Assembly: GCF_014486675.1 (NCBI RefSeq)
Contig: NZ_JACTAC010000011.1
Span: forward strand, 1-59,017
Direction: 5' to 3'
Length of the DNA: 59,017 bases
Origin: Flavobacterium macrobrachii
GTDB taxonomy: Bacteria; Bacteroidota; Bacteroidia; Flavobacteriales; Flavobacteriaceae
Shown here: positions 8,490-16,032 of the stretch, piece after piece
Position numbering within the stretch: the stretch's first letter is position 1
How the letters are laid out: each line of letters opens with the position of its first letter
Position numbers and translations under genes: made by a program
Notes under the pieces: generated by a model
The model's input: only the letters and a program-made list of their open reading frames with translations
Database searches by the model: none
Told to the model about the DNA's origin: nothing

Positions 8490-8857
8490 TTTTTCTTTTT
8501 TTGAAGTTGAACATCAATAATTTTTTTAAGTTCTTCCAATTCTTTTTCCGAAAGATTTGTTTCGGTTGTAAAAAAGGAAGCAAACTGCGATGCTGAATTG
8601 TCAAAGAAATTTTTAATCAATCCGTTCACATGTTTAGAGAAATAATCCGATTTTTTGACTAATGGATAATATTCGCGTGAATTACCAAACTCGTTGTAAG
8701 CGACAAATTTTTTATCAATCATTCGTTTCAGAAGCGTGGCAACGGTTGTTGTTGCTGGTTTTGGTTCAGGATAAGCTTCTAGCAAATCTTTCATGAAAGC
8801 TTTTTCAAGTTTCCACAAATGTTCCATTAGTTGTTCTTCAGAATTGGATAATTGCAT
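8486..8857 (-). CDS. BlaI/MecI/CopY-family transcriptional repressor
   Basis: This 123-residue protein has the BlaI winged-helix layout: LSNSEEQLMEHLWKLEKAFM at the N terminus, the recognition segment PATTTVATLLKRMIDKKFV around 33-51, and a C-terminal dimerisation helix region ending in poly-Lys. BlaI-type repressors bind TACAnnTGTA palindromes as dimers and are cleaved after M56 sensor activation. Two such palindromes lie in the promoter at 8881-8921. The stop overlaps the start of the M56 gene by 4 nt, giving tight translational coupling. It probably represses its own operon. Confidence 0.9.
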   Translation of the reverse strand: MQLSNSEEQLMEHLWKLEKAFMKDLLEAYPEPKPATTTVATLLKRMIDKKFVAYNEFGNSREYYPLVKKSDYFSKHVNGLIKNFFDNSASQFASFFTTETNLSEKELEELKKIIDVQLQKKKK

Positions 8858-8880
8858 TGCTCTATGTTTTTAGAATTAAC

Positions 8881-8921
8881 TCTACAAATGTAGAATAAAA
8901 AATCAATTCTACAAGTGTAGA
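8881..8921 (-). promoter_or_regulatory. BlaI-operon promoter with two overlapping operators
   Basis: Two 14-bp sites, TCTACAAATGTAGA (8881-8894) and TCTACAAGTGTAGA (8908-8921), have perfect TCTACA/TGTAGA arms and centres 27 bp apart. On the minus strand the proximal site contains the -7 box TACATTTG (8885-8892) and the distal site contains the -33 TTG (8912-8914), with a spacer of exactly 19 bp. Repressor bound to either site would block the polymerase, which fits autorepression by BlaI. Confidence 0.85.
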
Positions 8922-8949
8922 GTAGTAATTTAACATTTTTTTTCTTTTT

Positions 8950-9022
8950 TGTAATTCCGAGCAAGGAGAAATCACATCAATATAAGCAATGATTATGAGA
9001 TTTCTCGTTCCTCGAAATGACA
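8950..9022. repeat. Imperfect inverted repeat with TGTAATTCCGAG / CTCGAAATGACA ends
   Basis: The left arm (8950-8973) and the reverse complement of the right arm (8999-9022) agree at about 19 of 24 positions, around an AT-rich centre. It resembles REP-like elements with CATTTCGAG ends that I recall as abundant in Bacteroidetes genomes. It lies upstream of the blaI promoter and beyond the end of the dipeptidase gene. Confidence 0.55.
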
Positions 9023-9037
9023 AGTTTATTGGAAATA

Positions 9038-9078
9038 AAAAATCTGCAAAATCATATTTGATTTTGCAGATTTTTTTT
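9038..9078. terminator. Terminator hairpin of the M20 dipeptidase gene
   Basis: A 14-bp stem, AATCTGCAAAATCA (9041-9054) with TGATTTTGCAGATT (9059-9072), is flanked by A and T runs on either side. It can terminate on both strands. Confidence 0.75.
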
Positions 9079-9119
9079 CTTGTGAACTTTGTGTTTTCTT
9101 AGTGTCTTCGTGGTAAAAC

Positions 9120-10508
9120 TTATTTACTTAGTTCCACAAAATATTTATAAAACAACGGAATAGTTTCAATTCCTTTTAAGTAATTAAATATTCCAAAATG
9201 CTCGTTTGGTGAGTGAATGGCATCACTGTCGAGACCGAATCCCATCAAAATGGTTTTGGATTTCAATTCTTTTTCAAACAACGCTACAATTGGAATACTT
9301 CCTCCAGAACGAACTGGAATAGCTTGAACTCCAAAGGTTTCAGTGTAAGCTTTATTAGCAGCTTGATAACCAATGCTGTCAATAGGTGTTACATAACCTT
9401 GTCCGCCATGATGAGGTTTTACTTTTACTTTCACCGATTTTGGTGCGATACTTTCGAAATGGGTTTTGAACAGTTCGGTGATTTCTTCCCAATCTTGATT
9501 TGGAACCAAACGCATCGAAATTTTTGCAAAAGCTTTACTTGCGATTACTGTTTTTGCACCTTCGCCAGTATAACCACCCCAAATTCCGTTTACATCAAGT
9601 GTTGGACGAATCGAATTTCTTTCATTGGTTGAATAACCTGTTTCACCATAAACATCAGCAATGTCTAGCGCTTTTTTATATTCGTCTTCACAGTAAGGAC
9701 GTTTTGCCATTTCAGCTCTTTCTTCAGCGGAAAGTTCTTCTACTTTATCATAAAATCCAGGAATAGTAATATGATTGTTTTCGTCGTGAAGTGATGCAAT
9801 CATTTTGGTCAACACATTTATTGGATTGGCTACAGCGCCGCCATAAAGTCCAGAATGTAAATCGCGATTTGGTCCTGTAACTTCAACTTCAACATAGCTT
9901 AAACCACGCAAACCTGTTGTTATACTTGGTTGCGAATTAGAAATCATTCCGGTATCAGAAATTAAAATCACGTCGCAACTTAATTTTTCTTGATTTCGTT
10001 CTACAAACCAGCCTAACGATTTTGAACCTACTTCTTCTTCGCCTTCAATCATGAATTTTACATTACAAGGCAAACAATTATTGGCAATCATGTATTCAAA
10101 TGCTTTTATATGCATGTACATCTGACCTTTGTCATCGCATGCACCACGAGCAAAAATGGCTCCATCAGGATGAATTTCGGTAGTTTTTATTACAGGTTCA
10201 AATGGTGGAGAAGTCCAAAGTTCCATTGGATCTGGCGGTTGAACATCATAATGCCCATAAACCAAAACTGTTGGTAAATTGGTGTCGATGATATGTTCGC
10301 CAAAAACAATAGGATAACCTGGTGTTTCGCAAATTTCTACAAATTGGCATCCAGCTTTTTCCAAGCTAGCTTTTACGGCTTCAGAAGTGTTGATGACATC
10401 TTGAGAATATGCGCTATCAGCACTAACCGAAGGTATTTTTAATAATTCGATTAATTCGTTGATAAAACGTTCTTTGTTTTGTTGAACGTAGTGTTTTATG
10501 TTGTCCAT
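9120..10508 (-). CDS. M20-family dipeptidase
   Basis: The 462-residue cytosolic enzyme has the M20 metal ligands: GHYDVQP (His86, Asp88), RGACDDKGQ (Asp125 region), EGEEEVGS (Glu157/158), ISDTG, and a C-terminal IHSPNEHF. The lid or dimerisation domain follows DLHSGLYGG near residue 220. The length and motifs match the CNDP-like dipeptidases, which hydrolyse short peptides using two zinc or manganese ions. It is monocistronic, with its stop next to a CTTCGTGG-type repeat and a hairpin. A TATATTTG -7 box lies on the minus strand at 10531-10538, 22 nt before the start codon. The exact peptide substrate cannot be inferred. Confidence 0.88.
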   Translation of the reverse strand: MDNIKHYVQQNKERFINELIELLKIPSVSADSAYSQDVINTSEAVKASLEKAGCQFVEICETPGYPIVFGEHIIDTNLPTVLVYGHYDVQPPDPMELWTSPPFEPVIKTTEIHPDGAIFARGACDDKGQMYMHIKAFEYMIANNCLPCNVKFMIEGEEEVGSKSLGWFVERNQEKLSCDVILISDTGMISNSQPSITTGLRGLSYVEVEVTGPNRDLHSGLYGGAVANPINVLTKMIASLHDENNHITIPGFYDKVEELSAEERAEMAKRPYCEDEYKKALDIADVYGETGYSTNERNSIRPTLDVNGIWGGYTGEGAKTVIASKAFAKISMRLVPNQDWEEITELFKTHFESIAPKSVKVKVKPHHGGQGYVTPIDSIGYQAANKAYTETFGVQAIPVRSGGSIPIVALFEKELKSKTILMGFGLDSDAIHSPNEHFGIFNYLKGIETIPLFYKYFVELSK

Positions 10509-10530
10509 TTTAATTAAAATTGAATAATGT

Positions 10531-10538
10531 CAAATATA
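10531..10538 (-). promoter_or_regulatory. Promoter -7 element (TATATTTG) of the dipeptidase gene
   Basis: On the minus strand this is a perfect TAnnTTTG box, 22 nt upstream of the ATG. No TTG lies at the expected distance. Confidence 0.5.
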
Positions 10539-10619
10539 CAAATAGAAATCCCATTTTTTGAATTCCAAATTCCAAATTTTTGCAGGAGAAGTATTTTTTT
10601 GGAATTTATTAATTGAGTA

Positions 10620-10649
10620 TTGGAAATTACAAAGTAATGTTTATATTTG
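10620..10649 (+). promoter_or_regulatory. tRNA-Leu promoter (TTG-N19-TATATTTG)
   Basis: TTG at 10620-10622 and TATATTTG at 10642-10649 are separated by 19 bp, the same spacing as the tRNA-Phe and blaI promoters in this window. The tRNA begins 15 nt after the -7 box. Confidence 0.8.
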
Positions 10650-10663
10650 CACTCACAAATTTC

Positions 10664-10745
10664 GCGGGTATGGTGAAATTGGTAGACATGCCAGACTTAG
10701 GATCTGGTGCCGCAAGGCGTGTAGGTTCGAGTCCTATTACCCGCA
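10664..10745 (+). tRNA. tRNA-Leu (anticodon UAG)
   Basis: The acceptor stem GCGGGTA pairs with TACCCGC, followed by discriminator A at 10745. The anticodon stem CCAGA/TCTGG encloses the loop CTTAGGA with TAG at 10698-10700. A long variable arm (GCCGCAAGGC) marks a class II tRNA, and the T loop reads GGTTCGAGTCC. CCA is not encoded. Confidence 0.95.
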
Positions 10746-10750
10746 CAGAA

Positions 10751-10778
10751 AGCTCAAACGAAAGTTTGGGCTTTTTTT
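10751..10778 (+). terminator. tRNA-Leu terminator
   Basis: AGCTCAAAC-GAAA-GTTTGGGCT forms a 9-bp stem with a tetraloop and seven T residues. The stem is nearly the same as that of the tRNA-Phe terminator. The rest of 10778-10947 is AT-rich and shows nothing else. Confidence 0.85.
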
Positions 10779-10947
10779 ATTTTTATTGGTTTTTTATCTA
10801 GAAAAATTGCAATTATTGCTAAAAATTTGATTTTTATCTTAAAATTGAGCTATTTATCGTTAAAAATTTATTATTGAATTCTTTTAAGATAGTTTTACAT
10901 CGTATTTTACTATGTAACACTTTTGAAGAAGTATCAAATAGAAAAGA

Positions 10948-11688
10948 ATGAACCATAAATCGAATATGATAACGATTATACTAGCAATTCTAGGATGTAT
11001 TTTAATAGCGATAGCCATTTTTATTTATTACAAAGGAAATGGCTCAACTGTTGCTTCGCCTGAAGTAGAAATTGAATTAGCCAAAAGCAAAAAAGAAATT
11101 GAGAAACTAAACAGTGTACTAAAAAATAAAGAACTAGATTCTAGTGCTTTTTCTCCAAGTGTTGCGTATTCTTATCAGAATATGTTGGGTAATAATTTAC
11201 CGTTGATTGAAATTACCGATTTGGATTTGTCCGATGATAATGGTAAAAAATCAGATAAAAACACCTACGTGCATCAATTGAGATTTTATGTTTTTAATGT
11301 TGGGAAAAATTCGTTGAAAGATGTAATTGTTTCAATTAAAGATATTTATAATTATACTAAAGATGTTAAGAAAAGTAGCCGAGTTATTGGTCATCATGAT
11401 GAAGAAGGAATTGATTCTGATGAGCAAGGAATTGGAACGTATGAAAATTTTGAGATTAATACGCTAAATTTAAAGTCAAGACGATTGGTTTATGCTAGTA
11501 CAATGCCAAGTAGTTTTGGTGTTGCAGAATATACTTTTAGCGTTGTTGTTGAGTGGAAAGGCGGTTTTTATCAAATGGAAATTAGAATAGAAGAATTTGA
11601 TGGAAAGTTGAAATATCACTACCAATATTTTGACGTAAACGGAAATCCTATCAATTTTGATAAATTAGAACAGGGAATTAAAAAATAA
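10948..11688 (+). CDS. Membrane-anchored hypothetical protein
   Basis: The 246-residue product has a single N-terminal membrane helix (about 6-28: MITIILAILGCILIAIAIFIYY) and no cleavage site. A short charged coiled-coil region (about 42-63) and a soluble C-terminal domain rich in beta strands follow. The domain (about 84-240) resembles immunoglobulin-like folds (RFYVFNVGKNSLKDVIVSI), but no motif allows a family call. It is probably an inner-membrane protein facing the periplasm. It is monocistronic and followed by a strong bidirectional terminator. Confidence 0.7.
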   Translation: MNHKSNMITIILAILGCILIAIAIFIYYKGNGSTVASPEVEIELAKSKKEIEKLNSVLKNKELDSSAFSPSVAYSYQNMLGNNLPLIEITDLDLSDDNGKKSDKNTYVHQLRFYVFNVGKNSLKDVIVSIKDIYNYTKDVKKSSRVIGHHDEEGIDSDEQGIGTYENFEINTLNLKSRRLVYASTMPSSFGVAEYTFSVVVEWKGGFYQMEIRIEEFDGKLKYHYQYFDVNGNPINFDKLEQGIKK

Positions 11689-11690
11689 AA

Positions 11691-11720
11691 AAAACGGCTT
11701 TCATTTGAAAGCCGTTTTTT
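11691..11720. terminator. Bidirectional terminator
   Basis: A 13-bp perfect stem, AAAACGGCTTTCA with TGAAAGCCGTTTT, has A and T runs at both sides. It separates the convergent membrane-anchored protein and DUF885 genes. Confidence 0.85.
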
Positions 11721-11727
11721 GTTGAAT

Positions 11728-13494
11728 TTATTTTGCAGTGGAAATCCAATCGTTGATTTTCTTTTCCAACAAAGCCAATGGCATTACGCCAGATTCCAAT
11801 ACTTTTTGATGGAAAACTTTAACGTCAAATTTGTCTTTCATCTCTGTTTCGGCTTTTTTGCGAAGCTCAATGATTTTTAATTGGCCAATTTTATAAGACA
11901 AAGCTTGTCCTGGAATTGCCATATAACGTTCAATTTCGGCAATAATACTTGCTTCACTTTCGGCTTCGTTTTCAAGTGAATATTTTATCGCTTGTTCACG
12001 CGTCCAACCTTTGCTATGCAAACCAGTATCAACTACTAAACGAATAGCGCGATGCATTTCGCTGCTTAACATTCCAAAATATTGATACGGATCATTGTAT
12101 AAACCTAATTCTTTTCCAAGACTTTCGGTGTATAAAGCCCAACCTTCACCATAAGCACCAAACCAATTGAATTTTCTGAAATCGGGTAAAGCTGCGTTTT
12201 CTTGTTGCAACGAAATTTGGAAATGATGACCTGGAATGGCTTCGTGCAAAAACAAATCTTCATCGGCATAGTAGTTGTAATTTTTTACATCAGGAATTGG
12301 AACATAAAAAGTTCCCGGACGCGAACCGTCGGTTGCACCTTGCATATATTCGGCACTCGCGGTATTTTCTCTAAATGCTTCTGTTCGTTTGATTTGAAAC
12401 GGAGTTTTTGGTTGAAGCGAAAATAGTTTATCCACATTTGGCTTGATGATTTTATGGTATCTTTCAAAATTAGCAATTACTTCTTTTGGATCTTTGAATG
12501 GTTTTAATTCGGGTTTGTTTCTAACATGTTCAAAAAACTCAATTATTGTTCCAGTAAAACCAACTTGGGTTTTTACTTTTTCCATTTCCGATTTAATGCG
12601 AGCAACTTCTTTCAATCCTAATTCGTGAATTTCTTCAGGAGTTTTGGTCGTTGTTGTCCATTGTTTTACTAGAGATTTGTACAATTCATTTCCGCCATTT
12701 AAACTTCCTATTCCGCTGGTTGTTCTGCATTTTGGAACATATTCTTCGTTTAAAAATTTTACCATTTTTTGAAACTGAGGAATAAGTTTTTCAGAAATTG
12801 TAGCTGCATATTTTTTAGATAATTCGTCTTTTTGTTGCTGCGTAAATTCGGTTGGGAATTTTTTACAGCTTGAATAAAAAAGATTGTCTTCGGCTTTTGG
12901 AGTAATTAACGATTCAAATTGAGGAACAACTTTTACTGCCAAACTTTTTGGTAAAAGCACATTTTGGTTCATTCCTTTTTTCATATAAACAATAGCAGAA
13001 TCAATCCAAACGGTATATAAATCTAATCTTTTGTAGAATTTTTCATAATCGTCAACGGTTTTGAATGGTTGCGCACTTTCGGCACTGGCCAATTGTCCCA
13101 TCGTTAAATGCGTTCCGTCAAACTGATTGATTGGCGTTAAATTTCCGTTTTGTTCCAATAATGAAATGCCAACTTCAGCTTCCCATTTGATGATGTCGTA
13201 GCTATTTTTTTCTTCTTCGGATAGTTTGTCGAAATCAATTTTTTTTAATTCGGATAAATATTTTTCAAAAAGAGCTTTCTTTTTAGAACGATACGCATCG
13301 GTCATTTCAAAAACTAATTTGTCGTTTTGCTCTGTTTGTCCATTGAAGGTTGCTTCAAGCGGACTTAATTCGTTTTTTTCATTGAAATAGTTATCAGTTA
13401 TTGATTTGAAGTCCTGTGGTTTTTCGTCGGATTTGCAGTTTGCAAAAAGTAATGACAAAATTACAATTGCCGAAAATGAATAAATTTTTCTCAT
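11728..13494 (-). CDS. DUF885-family lipoprotein, probable metallopeptidase
   Basis: The 588-residue product has a lipoprotein signal (MRKIYSFSAIVILSLLFANC, Cys20). The DUF885 signature LHEAIPGHHFQ lies near residues 415-426, preceded by a GTFYVPIPD strand. It is a zinc-binding HExxH-like site, and its surroundings resemble M32-type peptidases. DUF885 proteins are predicted exported peptidases; biochemical evidence is limited. The mature protein is presumably anchored in the periplasm or outer membrane. It is followed by the shared terminator at 11691-11720. The NTF2-like gene lies 64 nt upstream on the same strand, and the two may be co-transcribed. Confidence 0.85.
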   Translation of the reverse strand: MRKIYSFSAIVILSLLFANCKSDEKPQDFKSITDNYFNEKNELSPLEATFNGQTEQNDKLVFEMTDAYRSKKKALFEKYLSELKKIDFDKLSEEEKNSYDIIKWEAEVGISLLEQNGNLTPINQFDGTHLTMGQLASAESAQPFKTVDDYEKFYKRLDLYTVWIDSAIVYMKKGMNQNVLLPKSLAVKVVPQFESLITPKAEDNLFYSSCKKFPTEFTQQQKDELSKKYAATISEKLIPQFQKMVKFLNEEYVPKCRTTSGIGSLNGGNELYKSLVKQWTTTTKTPEEIHELGLKEVARIKSEMEKVKTQVGFTGTIIEFFEHVRNKPELKPFKDPKEVIANFERYHKIIKPNVDKLFSLQPKTPFQIKRTEAFRENTASAEYMQGATDGSRPGTFYVPIPDVKNYNYYADEDLFLHEAIPGHHFQISLQQENAALPDFRKFNWFGAYGEGWALYTESLGKELGLYNDPYQYFGMLSSEMHRAIRLVVDTGLHSKGWTREQAIKYSLENEAESEASIIAEIERYMAIPGQALSYKIGQLKIIELRKKAETEMKDKFDVKVFHQKVLESGVMPLALLEKKINDWISTAK

Positions 13495-13558
13495 AATGTA
13501 TTGATTAGTAGGTAAAACTATATTTTTAACTGAATTGATTAGTTAACGGAATGATAAA

Positions 13559-13921
13559 TTATCCGTGATAAACTCGGGAAAAAATGATTTTTCCGTCTTT
13601 AATTTCGAGTACTTCGGCTACGAGCATTTCGGGTTCGTTTTCCACAGTTCTGATGTATTCCATAAAAACTCTATCCGAATTTGAAGTTAATGAAGTTACT
13701 TTATAATGCAAACTTGGCAATCGGTCAAAAGCATCTTGCCACCAAGAACGTAAAGCATCTTTTCCAATAACTAAACCATTGGTTTCGGGATGGCGAATTT
13801 TTAATTTTGGACTAAAATGTTGTGCTTCATCATCATATAATGACAAAAGTTTTTCAAGATTATGAGCATTAAAGGCTTCAAACCAAAGATGCGCAATGGA
13901 TAGGTTTTTTTCTGTTGACAT
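13559..13921 (-). CDS. NTF2-like/SnoaL-like domain protein
   Basis: The 120-residue protein is a single NTF2-like cone fold: an N-terminal helix with HLWFEAFNAHNLEKLLSLYDDE, a middle GKDALRSWWQDAFDRLP helix, and C-terminal strands ending in EVLEIKDGKIIFSRVYHG. Members include small isomerases, cyclases and ligand-binding proteins; no catalytic assignment is possible here. No signal peptide is present. A terminator of the upstream rluB gene lies just before it, so it must have its own promoter in 13922-13941 or depend on read-through. Confidence 0.8.
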   Translation of the reverse strand: MSTEKNLSIAHLWFEAFNAHNLEKLLSLYDDEAQHFSPKLKIRHPETNGLVIGKDALRSWWQDAFDRLPSLHYKVTSLTSNSDRVFMEYIRTVENEPEMLVAEVLEIKDGKIIFSRVYHG

Positions 13922-13936
13922 ATTTTATTTTTAGAC

Positions 13937-13972
13937 AAAAAAAATCCTCTTATTCTAAAAAAGAGGATTTTA
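13937..13972 (-). terminator. Terminator of the pseudouridine synthase gene
   Basis: The 10-bp stem AAATCCTCTT (13942-13951) / AAGAGGATTT (13961-13970) is followed on the minus strand by eight T residues. Confidence 0.8.
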
Positions 13973-13992
13973 GTAATGTAAATATACAATTT

Positions 13993-14892
13993 TTATAGAT
14001 TTTTCAAATTGATGATTTCTTGTTCTGTTAAGAAACGCCAGTTACCGCGAGGTAAATTTTTCTTTGTCAATCCAGCAAAAGAGACACGGTCAATTTTAAG
14101 TACATCGTATTTGAAACTTTCAAAAATAGCACGAACTACTTTCACGTTTGGTGTTCTTAGTTTTAGCCCGATTTCAGTTTTTGGTTCGTTTTCAATATAA
14201 CTGATTTCGTCCACGTATAATTTATGTCCGTCAAGCGTTACGCCACCAGAAATTTTTTCTAAATCTTCAAATTTTAAATTTCGGTCTAGGGAAACTTGAT
14301 AGATTTTTGTTGATTTTTGATTAGGTAAACTGAATTTTCTAATCATATCAGTATCGTTTGTGAAAACTAATAAACCAGTAGTGTTTTTATCCATTCTTCC
14401 GATGGGTTGAATTTTGGCTTTGGTTGCTGCTCGAACTAATTCTAAAACATTTCTATAATCATCATTGTCTTCGTTAGAAGTTGTGAAGTTTTTAGGTTTG
14501 TTTAGCAAAATATATTCTTTGCGTTCTGGAGTTAACGTTGTTCCGTCAAAGTTTACCACATCGCCAGGTTTTACTTTGTAGCCCATTTCAGTAATAACTT
14601 CGCCGTTTACTTTTACGTTTCCTGACTGAATATAAATATCGGCATCACGACGTGAACAAACTCCTGAATTGGAAATGTATTTGTTCAATCGAATGTCGTC
14701 CGATTTTAGTGGTTTAGGTATATTATTTACTGGTTTTGCTGTTTTCTTTGGTGATGCAGAATCAGTTGTTGGTTTTACTTTTTTTGGACCTTGCGCACGT
14801 TTTTGCATGGCAGGTTTTGGCTTATTCGAATTTGGTCTCGAACTATTTGAACGTGAACTGTTTCGTTTATTGTTGCCTTCCTTATTATTCAT
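13993..14892 (-). CDS. rluB: rRNA pseudouridine synthase, RluB/RsuA family
   Basis: The 299-residue protein has an N-terminal S4 RNA-binding domain (about 68-115: RLNKYISNSGVCSRRDADIY) and an RsuA-type pseudouridine synthase domain. Its catalytic motif is GRMDKNTTGLLVFTND, in which the Asp attacks uridine. The closest class is RluB/RluE/RsuA, which modifies 23S or 16S rRNA; RluB is inferred, not proven. It carries an extra Lys/Arg/Ser/Asn/Pro-rich N-terminal tail of about 65 residues, common in Bacteroidetes homologues and probably disordered and RNA-contacting. A TATCTTTG promoter box on the minus strand is at 14910-14917. Confidence 0.88.
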   Translation of the reverse strand: MNNKEGNNKRNSSRSNSSRPNSNKPKPAMQKRAQGPKKVKPTTDSASPKKTAKPVNNIPKPLKSDDIRLNKYISNSGVCSRRDADIYIQSGNVKVNGEVITEMGYKVKPGDVVNFDGTTLTPERKEYILLNKPKNFTTSNEDNDDYRNVLELVRAATKAKIQPIGRMDKNTTGLLVFTNDTDMIRKFSLPNQKSTKIYQVSLDRNLKFEDLEKISGGVTLDGHKLYVDEISYIENEPKTEIGLKLRTPNVKVVRAIFESFKYDVLKIDRVSFAGLTKKNLPRGNWRFLTEQEIINLKNL

Positions 14893-14909
14893 AAATTCTG
14901 TAATTTGTG

Positions 14910-14917
14910 CAAAGATA
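14910..14917 (-). promoter_or_regulatory. Promoter -7 element (TATCTTTG) of rluB
   Basis: It is a perfect TAnnTTTG box on the minus strand, 17 nt before the start codon. No TTG lies at the usual distance. Confidence 0.5.
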
Positions 14918-14950
14918 CGTATTTCAGATGCTTATATCGTATAATAAAAT

Positions 14951-15067
14951 GCTATGGTTTAAAAATTAGCCCCGATTATTTCACTTTGTTAATAATTTTT
15001 ATTGGAGTTCGATGAATTTCATTTGAAGTGGAAATCCTCGAAGAGATTGAAACGGAAAGCGGGAAAA
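14951..15067. repeat. CCCCGATT...AAAGCGGGA structured repeat, copy 1
   Basis: It shares with 56949-57034 the blocks GCTATGGTTT, CCCCGATT (9 nt after the first block in both), GTGGAAATCCT, GATTG-A-ACG and AAAGCGGGAA. This copy has about 45 extra bases between CCCCGATT and GTGGAAATCC. CCCCG can pair with CGGG to form an outer stem. It lies between the UbiA gene and rluB, with no open reading frame. Confidence 0.65.
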
Positions 15068-15096
15068 AGGTGTAGTAATTGGTGAAAGTTTCGCTA

Positions 15097-16023
15097 CTAA
15101 CGAACAATGGTTTCGACTACTTTTTTGCCGTGAATTAGTACTTCGAGATTGATTAAAATGATGCAAAAAACGCCCGAAACTACTATGAACTTTAGAATAT
15201 TGTGGAGTTTTAGATAATCGGATTTTGTTTCGGATTTCCAGAGTTTTTGGAGAAAGAAAATCAGGATTATCATGCTAATGTAGAAGTAGATATCCATGTA
15301 GCCAACTTCGAATATTTCGATTAGAAAATATACTGGAATTATGGTGGAAATCGTTAAAAATGTGATGGTTTTTTTGGAGAAATTTTCGCCAAAAATTACG
15401 GGAATGGTTTGGTAATCGTTTGCTATATCGCCTTTTATATTTTCTAAATCTTTTATCATTTCGCGGATGAGAATGAGTAAATATAAAAATGTTGCATGTG
15501 CAAAAATGACGTTGTAGAAGTTTTTGAAATATAAAAGGATGGCAAAAAATGGTAAAACGGCTAGGAGTGAGGCGGTTAAATTACCAATGATTGCTATTTT
15601 TTTGAGTTTATGGGAATAGAACCAAATGAGAAAAATATAGCAAGAAAAGAAAAGTACGGCTCGGATTGACACAAAAAAGGCGAGTATAAAAACAATAAAA
15701 TTGATTGAAAAATAAACTTGAAGTTTGGTTTTTTGACTGACTAATCTATCGAGCATGGATTTATTTGGTCGGTTGATTAGGTCTTTTTTACTGTCGTAAA
15801 AATTGTTGATAATGTAACCCGAAGCTATGGTTAATGAGGATAAAAGTACGATTAAGAAAAGATTTTTGTCGAGGATTACTTCCAAAGCTCTTTTTTCGGG
15901 AGCAAGAATAAATATAGACGACAGGTATTGTGCCAAGACAATAACTGGAATGTTATAGCCTCGAACCACAGAAAACATGCTGATAATTTTTAACAGCAGA
16001 TGTTTGGTTTTTCGGCTAAGCAT
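15097..16023 (-). CDS. UbiA-family prenyltransferase (geranylgeranylglycerol-phosphate geranylgeranyltransferase-like)
   Basis: The 308-residue integral membrane protein has 8-9 predicted helices and both Asp-rich UbiA motifs. NNFYDSKKD lies at 73-81 and KDLENIKGD at about 191-199; together they bind Mg-prenyl diphosphate. Bacteroidetes homologues are often annotated as geranylgeranylglycerol-phosphate synthases, but menaquinone or other prenyl transfers cannot be excluded. It follows the mevalonate kinase gene by 9 nt, so the operon makes isoprenoid precursors and a consumer of them. It acts in the inner membrane. Confidence 0.8.
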   Translation of the reverse strand: MLSRKTKHLLLKIISMFSVVRGYNIPVIVLAQYLSSIFILAPEKRALEVILDKNLFLIVLLSSLTIASGYIINNFYDSKKDLINRPNKSMLDRLVSQKTKLQVYFSINFIVFILAFFVSIRAVLFFSCYIFLIWFYSHKLKKIAIIGNLTASLLAVLPFFAILLYFKNFYNVIFAHATFLYLLILIREMIKDLENIKGDIANDYQTIPVIFGENFSKKTITFLTISTIIPVYFLIEIFEVGYMDIYFYISMIILIFFLQKLWKSETKSDYLKLHNILKFIVVSGVFCIILINLEVLIHGKKVVETIVR

Positions 16024-16032
16024 AGTAGAAAT

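Noticed and set aside
9213..9766. Open frames antisense to the dipeptidase gene
   Set aside because: Composition mirrors the real gene in another frame (Phe/Asn/Cys-rich), with no promoter or homology features.
10558..10830. Open frame of 90 codons across the tRNA-Leu gene
   Set aside because: It is fully explained by the tRNA and its terminator; no protein features.
12202..12628. Open frames antisense to the DUF885 gene
   Set aside because: Shadow frames of a well-supported coding gene.
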